A program made the position numbers and the translations under genes. A stretch of 64,000 nucleotides of DNA, taken from Liriodendron chinense (lineage: Eukaryota; Streptophyta; Magnoliopsida; Magnoliales; Magnoliaceae). Under the pieces are notes generated by a model that was not told the DNA's origin, made no database searches, and saw only the letters and a program-made list of their open reading frames with translations. Of this stretch, positions 1 through 11,235 are shown one piece after another. Numbering within the stretch: position 1 is the first letter of the stretch; each line of letters opens with the position of its first letter. The DNA lies in contig ML058484.1 in the NCBI GenBank assembly GCA_003013855.2, positions 12,842,215 through 12,906,214 on the forward strand, in the 5' to 3' direction.

Positions 1-1030
1 GTGAGCCAAATGCTATTGATGTTCATACACCATATCCGGGTACGTACTACATTTTTATAATCATTAGCTCTTATAATTTTTTCCAACCCATGTTGCCAAA
101 CTACTCTCGCTCTCAAAGTTCTTTCTCAATCGTCTCTTTATTTTTCTTTTTCCTTTTTCTTTTTTTTGAGTTTTGGCAGAGAGAAGGATATTCTACTGGA
201 GTTCTAATAGATTGGGGCGTGCAACCTTGAATTGCTTGTCAATTTCATTAGACTGTTGTATCAAGGCAAATGTGTCAATACATCTTGCATTTAGAGATTC
301 AACACCAAGGGATTCAACACCATCTTGCATCTAGAGTTCAACACCAATGGAATGGATAGCTATGTGTATGATTGAGAATGTAGTGGTCATTCTATGTGTA
401 TGATTGAGAATGTAGTGGTGATTGCATCCATATTGAATTCATAATTGTCTGCATACATGTATGTGTGAATCTGTGTATTCATGCAAGCATGCTTGCATGA
501 CTTATGCTTACTACTTCTGATTTTGGCCTCATTTGCTCACTGAGATGAATTATGTGATTTTAATGGGTCCCTTGTTGATTAAATTTCTATAGGGATTAAG
601 ATAAGCTCAATGGTGACATACCGAGGCTGATTTACTGGAATGAAGTATTGCAATATCTGTGAGTACTTTCCCTCTGTGTACTCAATCATGTAAATCATAA
701 TCTATAACTGTCTTAAGTCAGTTTTAGTTGCTCTAGTAATTTGGTATGTTTTGGAAGACATTGTGTTGCCAATTATTGTGACCATACTTTGGATTGTGTT
801 ATGTAATATAATGGCCGATTTGTATCTCGTTATGTAAGATGGACATCAAATAAATAATAGTTGCTAGCCAAACTCAGGCCATGTTATCCAATGCGACACC
901 ATTCTAATGAAAAACAGCTGTTATTTTCTGTGCGCCTGATGTTTTCTGTTTTCTCAATTTTACCCATTTTTCATTTTTGCATGCCCATTCCTGTTATGCA
1001 ACTGTAACACTAGTTGGCTTTTATGAGGTC
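1..1030. other. AT-rich spacer, no gene seen
   Basis: No convincing coding region is visible. Two small local duplications occur: a phrase around ATTCAACACCA is repeated at about 285-345, and a 33-bp phrase containing TATGTGTATGATTGAGAATG is repeated in tandem at about 360-422. The rest is ordinary AT-rich plant spacer, possibly intron of the decayed gene to the right. Confidence 0.4.
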
Positions 1031-2360
1031 ATAATTCCATTTTCTAGACATTGATATGTGTGCCAACGGCCTCAGGAGCTGCACCAACCATCCCAACCAT
1101 ACATAAATGATGACTGGAAATCGCAGCAAACATTTTCTGCCTACTTGAAAAGTTGGCAAGAATTAGTAGCTGGAACGCGCATTTATAGGAATTCCATCCA
1201 CAACCAATGGATGAGGGGTGATGTTTGGGACACAATCTCACATGTAAAATCCTAAGTTCATGTTCCTGTGAAACAATCTCTCTTACCAGTATATTACTTC
1301 ATGAGATAACTGATTGAGTCCAAATAATTTAAAACGATTCAAGAGCATCACTAATCATAGGGTCTTGCTCTGGCCGTGTGATGCCAATAATTTTCAGCTT
1401 ATTTAATGTTTTCTGAAAAACAAATATGGTTAGAACCATTGTTGCAGCCTTGTTTGACGGAGCAAAGAGCTTGATGGAATGTTTCGTATGCCCCGCAAGA
1501 TCAAATCCTTGGGAGTAAAGAATATGGTTCTCAGGTGAAGGCTCTGACGAGATCTTTGGAGGGTACTTGTATTTTCACAAGGCACCCAACAAGGATTGAG
1601 TTCCACCGTGAGACATGTTGTAAGGTATATATTCGCAGTGAATGTTTTATTCTTTCATTTGAATGTCTGTTATTTGGGGGGCAACGAGGATAGTCCATAT
1701 TGCTTTTGATGATCAAGTATTTGGGGAATGCATTTTCTCTGCATTTCATGGCCGGGCATGTTTGGAGGGTCTGTTTCTTTGTGGTTTTAGGCAACCAATA
1801 TATGCAGCCATTGTAGAGGGTGCACCCAAAGGCATGTCTGAAACAAGCTGAATTTGAGCCTCATCTTTTTATTTTTATTTTTATTTTTAATGCCATTTTA
1901 CCCAAATGCATCCATTGTCAACTGAATTTGATGTTTTTTCTATAGCCAACTTCTCTGTTTGGAGCTGATTTTTTGTTCAATGAACTGCAACTTGCATTGC
2001 CTGAAATTAGTGCAATCATTACACATTGCACCATAGGCAGAATATCCCAGATCACATCAGGTGCACTCACTTCCCAAGTTCTTTGGCCACTTCTCAAACT
2101 TTGTGCTATCTTCATCATCATCATCTAAGCCTTATCCCAAGAGTGGTTAACTATGCTGCTGACTATTTAGTGAGAGGAGGCTCTTTCCATTGGGACTTCT
2201 TTACCACTGGGTGTTTTCCATTCACTATTAGCAAAAATCAAAGGTCAGTTAATTTGGATTTATTTGTTGGGTTTCAGTTGGCTTATGGAAGCACATATAT
2301 ATGTTGGATGGTTTTTTTTTATTATCTTAATTTAGGTGATGGATTTGGATTAGAATGAAT
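1030..2360 (+). pseudogene. Exon-like fragments of an unrecognised, probably decayed gene
   Basis: Several protein-like stretches on the plus strand have an exon-and-intron look. The first, about 1038-1228, follows a pyrimidine-rich tract ending in TTCTAG and includes the residues NDDWKSQQTFSAYLKSWQEL. The second, about 1441-1640, includes VKALTRSLEGTCIFTRHPTR. The third, about 1670-1800, includes TRIVHIAFDDQVFGECIFSA. The fourth, about 1945-2110, includes PEISAIITHCTIGRISQITS. Frames change between and within stretches and stops intervene. I do not recognise the family. The protein-like composition in four successive segments on one strand supports an old gene or transposon exon set, but this may be coincidental. 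Confidence 0.3.
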
Positions 2361-2477
2361 GTGTATAAATTTAAATTGTAATGAATGTGGATTCAATTGA
2401 AACGAATTTGAATATGGGTTAGAATGTATGCGTTTATCAAGTTTTGGGCTAAGCCAGATGCCCTAAGGCACTAATAA

Positions 2478-2480
<3 letters not shown>

Positions 2481-2540
<60 letters not shown>
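2481..2540. repeat. (TA)n microsatellite
   Basis: About 60 bp of uninterrupted TA dinucleotide, ending directly beside the CACTA-like sequence that follows. Confidence 0.98.
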
Positions 2541-2541
<1 letters not shown>

Positions 2542-2891
2542 GGCTAAAAAAATAAAGCGGCTAAGGCCGACGATATTTATTCCACGTACAGTGGCTAGGA
2601 CAGCCGGCTATAATAAACGATGGCTTATAATTAGTATTAAAACGACGGCTTTGAGCCGTCGAATAATAAAACGACGAATAGACGCCGTCATTTATTTTGT
2701 AAACTCGATGGCCTTCGCTGCCGGGCCAACATGAAATTCGACAAATTATTCGATGGTCTACAACTTTCGTTGAATATTATTCGTCGAGCTCCGACCGCCA
2801 AAAAAGGATTTCGGTGACGAAAAATTTGGCATGCAAAAATTTTGGCGAAGTCCATCAAATTTTTGTGTTTTTAACCATTTTTCACGTAGTG
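2541..2891 (-). mobile_element. Terminal part of a CACTA (En/Spm-type) transposon
   Basis: Read on the minus strand from 2891, the sequence begins CACTACGTGAAAAATGG, the form expected for the terminus of a plant CACTA element. Behind it lie subterminal motifs of the CGGCTAA and GACGGCT type, including a perfect palindrome at 2643-2661 (CGACGGCTTTGAGCCGTCG), as is usual for subterminal regions of this superfamily. No opposite CACTA end was found to the left; the sequence runs into a TA microsatellite instead. The copy is therefore truncated, or its other end has decayed. No transposase coding is visible. Confidence 0.6.
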
Positions 2892-3019
2892 AGCTAAGCT
2901 TTGGATTTGTTTGGATTTTGGGATAGACAAAAGGATGGACGGTGTGATTTCTCACAAGCATCATGTGGGCCTCATAGCATGGTGGACCCAATCCTAACAA
3001 AACTAGATACACAGCTGGA

Positions 3020-3290
3020 CAAGGTAGATTTGAGCCCCACCTCTGATGTGGGTTGTCCATCATGCGGGGCCCGCCTTGGATATGATCCACTCATCATTAG
3101 TACTGACCTTTGATGTGGACCGTCCATCATGTGAGGCCCACCTTGATGTGGATCATCTATCATGTTGGGCCCACCATTATTAATTGCCCATCATATGGAG
3201 CCCCCCTTTATTAATTTCCTATCATGTGGATCCCACCTTTGATGTGTGGACTATCCATCAAGTGGGCCCTACCTTTGATGTGGGTTGGTT
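3020..3290. repeat. Degenerate minisatellite, about 40-45 bp unit
   Basis: A phrase of the form CCATCATGTGGGGCCCACC followed by TTGATGTGGA recurs about six times with substitutions (for example near 3057, 3122, 3160, 3192, 3221 and 3255). The unit resembles the end of the fold-back repeat family found throughout the window, so it may have arisen by amplification of such an end. Confidence 0.7.
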
Positions 3291-3299
3291 TTCAATGGT

Positions 3300-3445
3300 A
3301 TACTTGAGGTTTTGAACGGTGGGCATTTCAGCTCTATTGTTTCCTGTGGTGTGGTCACTTGAGTCTTAGATCTATCTTATTTTTGGGCTCTCTGGATGGA
3401 TGGCGTGGATAAAACACAAACATCAAGGTGGGCCCCATAGATCCC
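3300..3445. mobile_element. Half copy of the GTGGGCCCC fold-back repeat
   Basis: Shows the hallmark order of the right half of this family: a phrase meaning TTTCCTGTGGTGTGGTC, then a TTTTTGGGCTC phrase, then GATGGCGTGGATAAAACAC and finally AAGGTGGGCCCCA. The same order occurs at 12430-12650 and 18899-18960. No coding capacity. Confidence 0.65.
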
Positions 3446-3571
3446 TTGTCGGGACCATCCACCTCTAGGTCATGGTGGGGTAGTACTAGTACCCAATCCA
3501 TGTCCCAGCTGATCTTTATGATGGAGCTGACCTTTTGCATGACTGTAATGTTATAAGCATGTGACATGTTG

Positions 3572-4157
3572 GTAGGAAGTAGAGTTGCACGAGCCGAGCT
3601 CAAGCTGAGCTTGGCTTGATCAGTGGCCCACTAAGCTTGAGCTTGGTTTGGCTTGAGCATCGAGTTCAAAACAACCGCTCAAACTTGGTTTACTGGTTGA
3701 GATGAGCGAGCTTTGTTCGAGCCAAGCTGTGCTTTTTATTTTTTATTTTATAGAAGTGTATTACCATAAACTGACCCAACACAACCCACTAACCCAACCC
3801 TACCCAACACCTAACTCGACTCAACCCACTGACCCAACCCTACCCTACTCACTGACCTAACTTAGCTTGACCCAAGCAGTTCACCCAACCCAACCTAACC
3901 CGCTGTCGACCCAACTCGAATCCGACCAAAAAAATCTCCAAAACTAGCCCCATTTTAGGGTATTCCCTATTTTAAACAAAATAGAACCAAAATAAGAAGA
4001 AAATCCACAAAAACAAACTTGTTTAGGAAGAAAGAAACCCGGGGTGGGTGCGTGCAGGCTCGTGCTAGTGGACTAAGCGTCTAGTCTAGGTCAGACGTTC
4101 GCTGCTCGGGTGTGGTGCAGGTCGTGCGGTGCCAGTGGCTGGGGAGGAAGCCAGAAC

Positions 4158-4210
<53 letters not shown>

Positions 4211-4485
4211 AGGGGTGTGACGACCTGGGTTGGAGTGAAAGTGAAATGAAAAAAGGGATGGGTGGGGTCGGGTTATAGTTTTGTTATATTTTAAAATATA
4301 AAACTCAAGCCAAGTTGAGCTCAAGCAAGTCGAGCTTTTTTTGAGCCAAGCTCACTCGTGCTTAGCTTGACTTGTTTTTTTAATGAACTTTTAAAATCAA
4401 GCTCGGGCTTGATCGAACTGCCCTACGAGCTAAGCCGAGCGAGCTTTTCGAGCTAGCTCGGCTTGTGTGCAACCCTAGTAGGAAG
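3572..4485. mobile_element. hAT-type non-autonomous element 1 with 8-bp target duplication
   Basis: The element spans 3580-4477 (898 bp). It begins TAGAGTTGCACGAGCCGAGC and ends with an imperfect inverse, GCTCGGCTTGTGTGCAACCCTA split as GCTCGGCTTG then TGTGCAACCCTA. It is flanked by an exact 8-bp direct repeat GTAGGAAG at 3572-3579 and 4478-4485. An 8-bp duplication and TAG...CTA termini are typical of hAT transposons. Subterminal sequence is packed with GAGCTTG and CTCGAGC words. The interior has CCCAACC-rich sequence, a (GA)n tract at about 4159-4203 and no transposase. Confidence 0.85.
4159..4203. repeat. (GA)n microsatellite
   Basis: About 45 bp of GA repeat followed by a run of G, inside hAT-type element 1. 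Confidence 0.97.
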
Positions 4486-5001
4486 TGACATTTGGAACAT
4501 TTCTCTCCCCATTAGATGAAGGGGTAGTCATATGATACTCTGGTTATGATGATACTCAACACGTATACACTTAAATATGTCACAGGACATATCTATTGAA
4601 ATAAATGTTAGTGCACTTTTCTGTGGCATGCTACTGCACTATATTTGTCAATCACGTGAGTCCATATGTTGCAATGTCGGTTGAGCCTTGGCAAGCTGAA
4701 GACCGAAGATTCAAGTGGATAAGAAGCATCAAGGAAGAAGAACTGGTAAATGAGATGCCTTGGTGATCCTAGCCTTTTGAACCAAAACACCCAAACCCTC
4801 TTAGATGACTTGGATAAACTAGAAATATCCTTAGTTATAATCGTTAGTCTTAGAACACCTTGAAAAACATGATAAATTAGACTAATTAAAGAGGTGGAAG
4901 TTGCTGTAAACAAAACAGCCCAAACAACAATTTTTAATCGGAACACTATTTGATCGATCGGATATCTTGTCCAGCAACTTGATGAAATCACTGAATTGAT
5001 A
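4486..5001. other. Spacer without recognisable gene
   Basis: No gene or intact repeat recognised. The block 4660-4990 has the look of retrotransposon LTR sequence (short phrases such as GATAAGAAGCATCAAGGAAG and TTTGATCGATCGGATATC) but I could not find paired ends, so this stays unassigned. Confidence 0.35.
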
Positions 5002-6408
5002 TTCCGAGTTAACAAGCTGGGTCGAGATGAGTCAAATCAAGCCGAGTTTGAGCTAATATTCAAGCCGAGCCGAGCCTAGCCGAGTCAAGTCAAGGGTGGC
5101 CTTGCTTGGTGCTTGGCCCGAATTCATTTGAGCACCTAAAAAATGACTCGACTCGGCTCAAACTCACTTCCGATCTGAATTGAGTTGGGCATTTTCGAGC
5201 CAAGTCAAGCGGATTTTTCGAGCTTACTTGACTCGTGTATAGATCTAGGTATGATACTGGCATCAAGGTGTGGTCTCCACAAAGTTTTTAAGTTACTGGA
5301 AATTCGCCATCCATTTGAACCATGCAAGCAATGGATGGTGCAAGAACAAAAAAATCCAATGAACTGTATGTTACATCACATATTTCTAAACTCAATACTT
5401 TTACTTGTAACTCTGCTGAGGCATCAAGGTGTGCCTCTTATTCTTCCTTGATCTCATTCTTCTCTTTTCTTCTTGTGCTCCTCCAACTTCTTCTAAGGTA
5501 AACTTATTATTTCCTCTTTCCTTATTCTCTCATAACTTCTAGATCCTAGATTTGAGATTTGATTCAAATCCCTATTTTCCAAATTCCAAAATCCCTAATC
5601 CAAGAAATCCCTCAATCCCTCGGACTAGTGACTCACATTGGGTATTTAGATTAAGACTATGCAAGATCGGGAGGTTCCATCCCTCGCCGGATCCAACCAT
5701 AGCAATAATTGAATCTCATACTTCGTGGTTGTGATGAATGACCCACTCCATTGCATGTTTCCTTGTGATTTTATTAGTTCATGATGATTGATGCTAGGTT
5801 CTATATTATTATTGTCTTTTATTTCCGCTGGATTATATGAGTTCATTAGCATGCATTATAATTAGGGCTGTCCTACGTCAGGAGGGAGTGGGGCCGGTGT
5901 GGCCGACCGTCAAGCTTAGTGAGGGAGGGTTAGGGTTAGGCAGAGTCAGAGAGAAAGAGGCGTTCGGGTGGATAGATTAGAAATAAGATTAGTTTTTTTT
6001 TTGGAATTTATACTATGAGTTAACGAGCTGAGTCAAATCGAGCCGAATTCGAGCTAATATTCGAGCCAAGCCGACTCGAGCGTGACCTTGCTTGGTGCTC
6101 GGCTCGAATTCATTCGAGCACCTAAAAAATGACTCAACTCGGGTCAAACTCACTTCTGATCTGAGTTGAGTTGGGCATTTTCGAGCCAAGCCGAGCGGGT
6201 TTTTCGAGCTTACTCTGACTCGTGGATAGATCTAGGTATGATACTAGCATCAAGGTGTGGTCTCCACAAAGTTTTTAAGTTACTGGAAATTCACCATCCA
6301 TTTGAACCATGCATGCAATGGATGGTGCAAGCACTAAAAAATCCAATGAACTGTATGGTACATGACATAGTTCTAAACTCAATACTATTACTTGTAACTC
6401 GGCTGAGC
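5002..6408. repeat. Tandem duplication with a roughly 1-kb period
   Basis: The block 5002-5422 is repeated at about 6010-6408 in the same orientation, at roughly 90 percent similarity by eye. Shared landmarks are GAGTTAAC, GAGCTAATATTC, GCACCTAAAAAATGACTC, TAGATCTAGGTATGATAC and TGCAATGGATGGTGCAAG. Each unit joins CTCGAG-rich sequence (like the ends of the hAT-type elements here) to single-copy-like sequence. The second half of the unit also matches copy B near 55692-55970, which shows the duplicated segment belongs to the aspartic protease neighbourhood. Confidence 0.75.
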
Positions 6409-6449
6409 CAACTCAACCCAACCGCACGTGTTCTTATATTGTATTCATA

Positions 6450-6950
6450 CGTAACTTTGAGAAATGCTCCGGTGCTGTCAGATCACTATATAAAACTTGT
6501 AGTGCTCCTGATTGCGCATGATTGCTTGGTAACATTAAGTCTATACATTGTAAAGGCTGCAATTCGACGATCCAATCCATCCTTGCTATGGCCTTATTTT
6601 CTATAGCCATGGATACAACTCCTAATTAAGGAAAGTGATTTTTTTTAACAATAATAATCAATCCATTGTGGTTTCTAACAAGTAGATGGATAAATTGTGG
6701 AATAGACATATTTTGTGTGAATGATCTTGACCATTTATATTAAAGATCATTGATAGATTAATGGTTAATATATATTTTTCAGATTATTGTGATGCTTGTA
6801 TGGTTGCCCGTGAAATGTTTGTTGGAAATAGTGAACAGTCTAGATCAATGGATTGGATAGTCCAAGTGTCCTAACATAACTAAAAGCAATTGGGAGCATT
6901 ATAACTTATGTTGCTATGAGATTACTACAACATTTCTCTGTAACTTTTTA
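6450..6950. mobile_element. MITE-like repeat, copy 1
   Basis: Begins near TTGAGAAATGCTCC and ends near the inverse form around ACATTTCTC. Inside, GTGCTCCT and GGGAGCA(C/T)TATAACTTA lie in opposite orientation near the ends. Related copies are at about 55990-56410 (part of the segmental duplication) and 60160-60680 (independent). No coding. Superfamily not assigned because target duplications were not found. Confidence 0.55.
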
Positions 6951-7079
6951 AAATATTAATAAATAATAAATAAATTAAGTATTAAATAAATAAATTAATT
7001 ATTAAATATGAGTTCAGTTAAGTAAAGACTCACCTGAGTCTATGAGTTAACCTGACTCAGCAAGATATGCCTTGTGTCA

Positions 7080-7310
7080 TGGAATGAAACATTATGTTAC
7101 TGTGTGACCTCGAAGTCATCGAACGAATTTACATAAGAACACAAAGGAAATACCTCTTTGTGGAATGCACTAAGGCTTGATTAATATGAACCCTCCCTCA
7201 CCCTTCTCGTTGGCATGGAATAGTCCTCTGAGTGGAAGCCGATTCTTATTGATTCTAATGCTGTCAAGGTTGAGATAGTAAAACGTTCTTGGCCCTTAAC
7301 CTATTGATCA
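7080..7310 (-). pseudogene. Aspartic protease A, remnant of exon 2
   Basis: Minus-strand sequence aligned by eye to exon 2 of copy B (56740-57043). It keeps the exon start next to the TTGATCAA...AG acceptor region, the YHVSLDGIS-like part and the CACGCCAACGAGAAGG-like part, but has lost the stretch with the second catalytic Asp-Ser-Gly and carries several indels. The C-terminal third present in copy B (56552-56740) is absent. This is the broken 3' end of the gene whose 5' exon lies at 10269-9649. Confidence 0.75.
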
Positions 7311-7627
7311 AAAGATCCAATGATGAAAGAGATTTTTTTCCATGATTTTTAAATGGCTCCACTTTTGTGGGGGCATTTAGCTCGAAAGTCACGTTGATTG
7401 GATGGTCTTAACTATTATACCATCTTCCACACCAGATTCAAGATCTCATATAATTTACAAATTCTTTCCCTCGCAGCTCCATTCCAGGTGGTTAATTTTA
7501 ATCAGGATAAAAAATAAAAATGAAAAAAAATCCAACAATCCATCCTGATGGGGGAATGTAATAGAAACCTCAGAGATGCTCATTTTAAAACTTCATTTGG
7601 GTGCAACTGAGAGAGTGCAGACTGCCA

Positions 7628-8764
7628 CCTAAAGCTAGGGCTGTACATCGAGCCGAGTCGATCCGAGGTGGGCCAAGCTTGGCTTGACTCGTCTGTGCTC
7701 TCCTCGAGTTCGAGTTCGAACTCAAGCTCGAGCTCACCCTCGAGCTTACCATTGGAGCTTGCCTTGTCTGTTAAAACTTTTGAGGCGAGCTCGAGGCGAG
7801 CTTACCTTGAGTCGAGTCAAGCTTGCCCCCACCTCAATTTATTATATTTTTTTACTACAAAATACAAATTAAAAGTCAACAACATTAAGTTCAAGAAGTC
7901 ACACATATATTAGGGGACAATAGTATTTCTACAAGTGGGACCCCACCATTAAAATGACCTAGCTTTGATCGATTTTTTCTTTGGCCAAGTCACACATGCA
8001 TTAAATGCAGACCACTAGCAATATTTTATGAACCATAATTAATACAATACATGCATAGCTCACCATGTGAATGGACTGCCCTAATTATTGTACGTGTGGA
8101 CCATCTTCATGATGAGGCCCAACTGATTCATGGATCAGATGCACCACCTCCCTCGTAAAATTGCAATCAATAGTTGCATATAGTGTTTGGTCTAACCATA
8201 GCCCCTGTTTTGTAGATATGTATGGTGTGTGGTCTCACTGTAGCACCTGTGTTTGTGTATTGTGTAAAACACACAACCACTGTGTGCTCACCATGTTTTG
8301 TACTTGAAATTACTCAATCCATCAGATATGCTCAACAAGGAATGTTCTTACCTGAACAAAATAGTAAGATTAAGAAACCCCCCAACATGTTAGGGTTTTA
8401 TATGTCCTAAGCTTGGACCCCAATGTGTGTGTGTGGGAGGGGGGAGAGAGAACCAAGAAATAAGAAGATTAGGATTTTTTTTTTTTTTTAAAAACAAATA
8501 TCTATATGAAACGAGTCGAGCTCGAGCTCGAATCGAGTCGACCTTGAATCAAGTCGAGTTTCGAGTCGAGTCGAGTCGAGTTTCGAGTCGAGTCGAGTCG
8601 AGTGACCCAATGGTCGAACTTGACTCGATTTTTGACTCGAGCTCCTAAATGAAGCTTGGCTTGACTTGTTCTACTGAGTCAAGTCGAGCCGAGGCAAGCT
8701 TTTTCGAGTCGAGTCGATCGAGTTTCTCCAGCTGACTCGGCTCATGACCAGCCCTACCTAAAGC
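7628..8764. mobile_element. hAT-type non-autonomous element 2 with 8-bp target duplication
   Basis: The element spans 7636-8756 (1121 bp). It starts TAGGGCTGTACATCGAGCC and ends with the inverse-like CTCGGCTCATGACCAGCCCTA (in two parts, CTCGGCTCATGA and CCAGCCCTA). An exact 8-bp direct repeat CCTAAAGC flanks it at 7628-7635 and 8757-8764. The right subterminal region at 8510-8605 is a near-perfect array of GAGTC/GTCGA pentamers. It sits within the intron of decayed aspartic protease A and is absent from copy B, so it inserted after the duplication. No transposase coding. Confidence 0.85.
8510..8605. repeat. GAGTC pentamer array
   Basis: Tandem GAGTC units with short interruptions near the right end of hAT-type element 2; probably a subterminal transposase-binding type array that expanded. 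Confidence 0.85.
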
Positions 8765-8784
8765 TACTAGGGCAGACTATAGTG

Positions 8785-9105
8785 GTGGCAGAGGCTTTGT
8801 GGCGCCAACTGTGATGTATGTGTTTTATATATTAAAAAAAACATATCCCTTTTAACAGATATTTTTAAGGCATGAGCTCACAAAGGAGGCAGATCAAAAG
8901 CTCAAGTGGGCCACACCACAAGAAGCATTGTTGATAATGGAGCACCCCATTAAAACCTTCCTAAGGTCCAACATGATGTTAAATAATTTGCTTAAGGGAA
9001 AACACATGTATCAACTCGATTTCTTGTGGTGTCGCCCACTTATGCCTTGGATCTGCCACCTTTTGGGGCTCATGCCTTAAAATATGATTTGTTAAAATTG
9101 CCCCC
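8785..9105. mobile_element. GTGGGCCCC fold-back repeat, copy in intron A
   Basis: Left part has GTGATGTATGTGTTTTATA and TTTTTAAGGCATGAGCTC; right part has the inverse-order phrases TTCTTGTGGTGTCGCCCAC and TTGGGGCTCATGCC. The matching element in copy B (57290-57920) sits at the same intron position, so this insertion predates the segmental duplication. Confidence 0.7.
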
Positions 9106-9648
9106 AAAGGCCCCTTCCAAGACCTTCAGATAGGGTAGAATACAATTTGTCATCTCTTGATCGTGATGGACATGCTTCGATCAGCACCAATGAAAAACCA
9201 CGGCACACAAGTACAGTGTGGGACCTACAGTAAAAGGATAAAATCATCATTTCACAAAGGAAATGTTCACTGTGGATCCATTGACACAATAACAGTTACT
9301 CAAGTTGGATGTTTACACACCCACAAGAGCTATATACATGGGCACATGTATTACAATGAGCTTTCAATCATCTAAACTACACTCTTGACATTTTTGAATA
9401 AAAATTAGCAATCTAAACTACACTATTGACTTTTTTGAATAAAAATTAGCAATTTTAGATCTTAGGAGGACTACTTTGCACATAGTACTGTCTCACCCGA
9501 ATAGTAAAATTATCCAATTTTTAGGTAGAAGATCTAAGCATTAATATTTCCAACCACATGACGTTTTACAACACTTGTGACCGTGTGTGGATTTGCTTAC
9601 ATGTACATGGTCTAGGGTTTTGGTTCTAGTGACAATTTTTATGGTAGG

Positions 9649-10269
9649 CTACAGTAATTTCATGGCTACAACTGAAGATGATCCGGCAAAGCGTAATGTT
9701 AAGACCTCCTTCGTCACTGTGCCATCTCCGTATATCTCCCTGAATATGCAGACATTAATGTTGGGCTTGCACCAATTGTCGTTCCATATCAGGCAAGTGA
9801 TATTATTGCATGGAACCTTCTTGAATGTTGATGATTTGGAAGGGTCGAACATGGGCTGCTTCATTTTGTAATAGTTTAGGCAAGGTTCACATTGGACCCA
9901 CATCAACGCGCTGTCTGAGTCGATGATGGCCCATCTCTGAATTCGGGCTGTGCCCGTGTAGAAGCTTGTCACATACTCACCTATGGTGGGCAGCGGCAGG
10001 GTGTTTGGGACATTGATCAACCATGATCTTAATGTACGTGATCGGAAGAATCTTGATGGAGGTGCTCTGAAGCACCCGGTGCGGCGCTGTGGTTTGTGGT
10101 GTGAGGCCATGATGTGATCACCGATAGAGAGAGGGGAGTCACGTTGAATGAGGGCGACGGCCGTGGAGCCGACTTCAGCACGTGGTTGTGATGAGAAGTA
10201 AGGTGGGACATGGATGAGGGTGACGAAGAGTACTGCAACTACAGTGAAAGTGAAGGTGGATGTATGCAT
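9649..10269 (-). pseudogene. Nepenthesin-type aspartic protease A, truncated exon 1
   Basis: A 206-codon minus-strand open frame starting at 10269. The first 25 or so residues (MHTSTF..., hydrophobic VVAVLFVTLI core) form a clear secretory signal peptide. The A1 family core follows: the first active-site loop reads IDSDSALMWVQCEPC, the nepenthesin-specific Cys-rich stretch follows, and the flap YGDG is present. Two features argue that it is dead. The catalytic Asp-Ser/Thr-Gly has become Asp-Ser-Asp, and relative to copy B a deletion near 9643 removes the end of exon 1 with its splice donor, so the frame runs to a stop after VVAMKLL. Only fragments of exon 2 remain (7080-7310). A family member would normally be a secreted or vacuolar protease of 430-450 residues. 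Confidence 0.85.
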
Positions 10270-10365
10270 GGTGTAAAGCTGTGACTAAGGAAAGGAGAAG
10301 ACAATGCAACTGTGGAGTAAAAGATGTTATTTTGTTGTGAATGCTTTAAATCTTACGAATCCTCA

Positions 10366-10375
10366 TATATTTATA
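10366..10375 (-). promoter_or_regulatory. TATA box of aspartic protease A
   Basis: Minus-strand TATAAATATA in the context CTATTATAAATATATGAGG, about 97 bp upstream of the ATG at 10269, a normal plant distance for a short 5' leader. Confidence 0.6.
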
Positions 10376-10489
10376 ATAGTAGATTACAACAACAGTCTGG
10401 ATTGAATTAGTCACATATGACTGGCTAGCCATCCGGAGGTAATAGCGGTAGAGATGAGTACGTGTTTAACACGGAGAAAAAGTAAATTT

Positions 10490-10795
10490 TTGCTACACCC
10501 ACGGGTTAGCTATGCCGGTGTAGCAATGACCCCACCATGATGTATGTGTTGTATCCACGCCGGCCATGGCATGATACGAAAAATAAGGATGATCCAAAGC
10601 TCAAGTGGCCCGGCCCCAATAAGTTTTTAATGGTTGGCGTTGAATCACTACTTTCTACGCTGGGTCCACTTGAGCTTTGGATATGCCTCTTTTTTTTATG
10701 TCATGCCCTAAAATGATCTCATCAAATATATGGACTGCTTGGATATAAAACATACATGCATCATGGTGGGTCATTGTTGTGTTGCAAAAATTTTC
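10490..10795. mobile_element. GTGGGCCCC fold-back repeat, short full copy
   Basis: Left end ACCCCACCATGATGTATGTG with TATCCACGCCGGCCA, right end the inverse GGATATAAAACATACATGC and ATCATGGTGGGTCA. The middle has GCTCAAGTGGCC and the opposite GGTCCACTTGAGCTTTGG, so the whole element can pair with itself. Outer sequence GCTACACC...GTGTAGCAAT and ATTG...GTTGCAAAA may mark the ends. It is absent from copy B, so it inserted after the duplication. Confidence 0.75.
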
Positions 10796-11235
10796 ATGCA
10801 TTGATTACGTGGATGACACTGCGGGTCCAATATACAAACCTTTCTAGGAAAGGCTTAATGTATAAATCCATGTGCACGGCACATCTTAATGTTCTAATGA
10901 AATCTAATCCGTCCATCATGTGCGCCCCTTCCTATTCTCCTTGTATCCGAAATTCAGGTCAATAGAAAATTCTGATGGGCCAAACCGTGTAAAATCATGC
11001 CTAAACTTCTAAACTCAGGTTTTGTTGCCCACCTAAGATTTGGAATAGAACAATAATATTTAATGTACGTTCATCCTTGTCAGATGCGTCTTTTGAATGG
11101 ATCAAATGGCATATAAAAGAGACGTGCCCCCATATATAATCTGAATGATTTTTAATAGTGAGAGTCCCCATTCTAACTGTTCCCTTTGGTGTGGCCCACC
11201 TGAGTTCTGAATCGTGCGATATCTTGAATTGTAAG

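Larger units (their letters stand above)
6235..11235. other. Segmental duplication, copy A
   Basis: This block is collinear with 55692-59885. Matching anchors in the same order are the CCATTTGAACCATGCATGCA phrase, a MITE, decayed protease exon 2, a fold-back element inside the intron, the intron phrase TTTTTAGGTAGAAGATCTAAG (split here as TTTTTAGG and TAGAAGATCTAAG), exon 1, and promoter-upstream sequence with CATGCCTAAACTTCTAAA and CTTGTCAGATGCGTCT. Copy A differs by an inserted hAT-type element (7636-8756), an inserted fold-back element (about 10490-10795) and deletions inside the gene. Confidence 0.85.
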
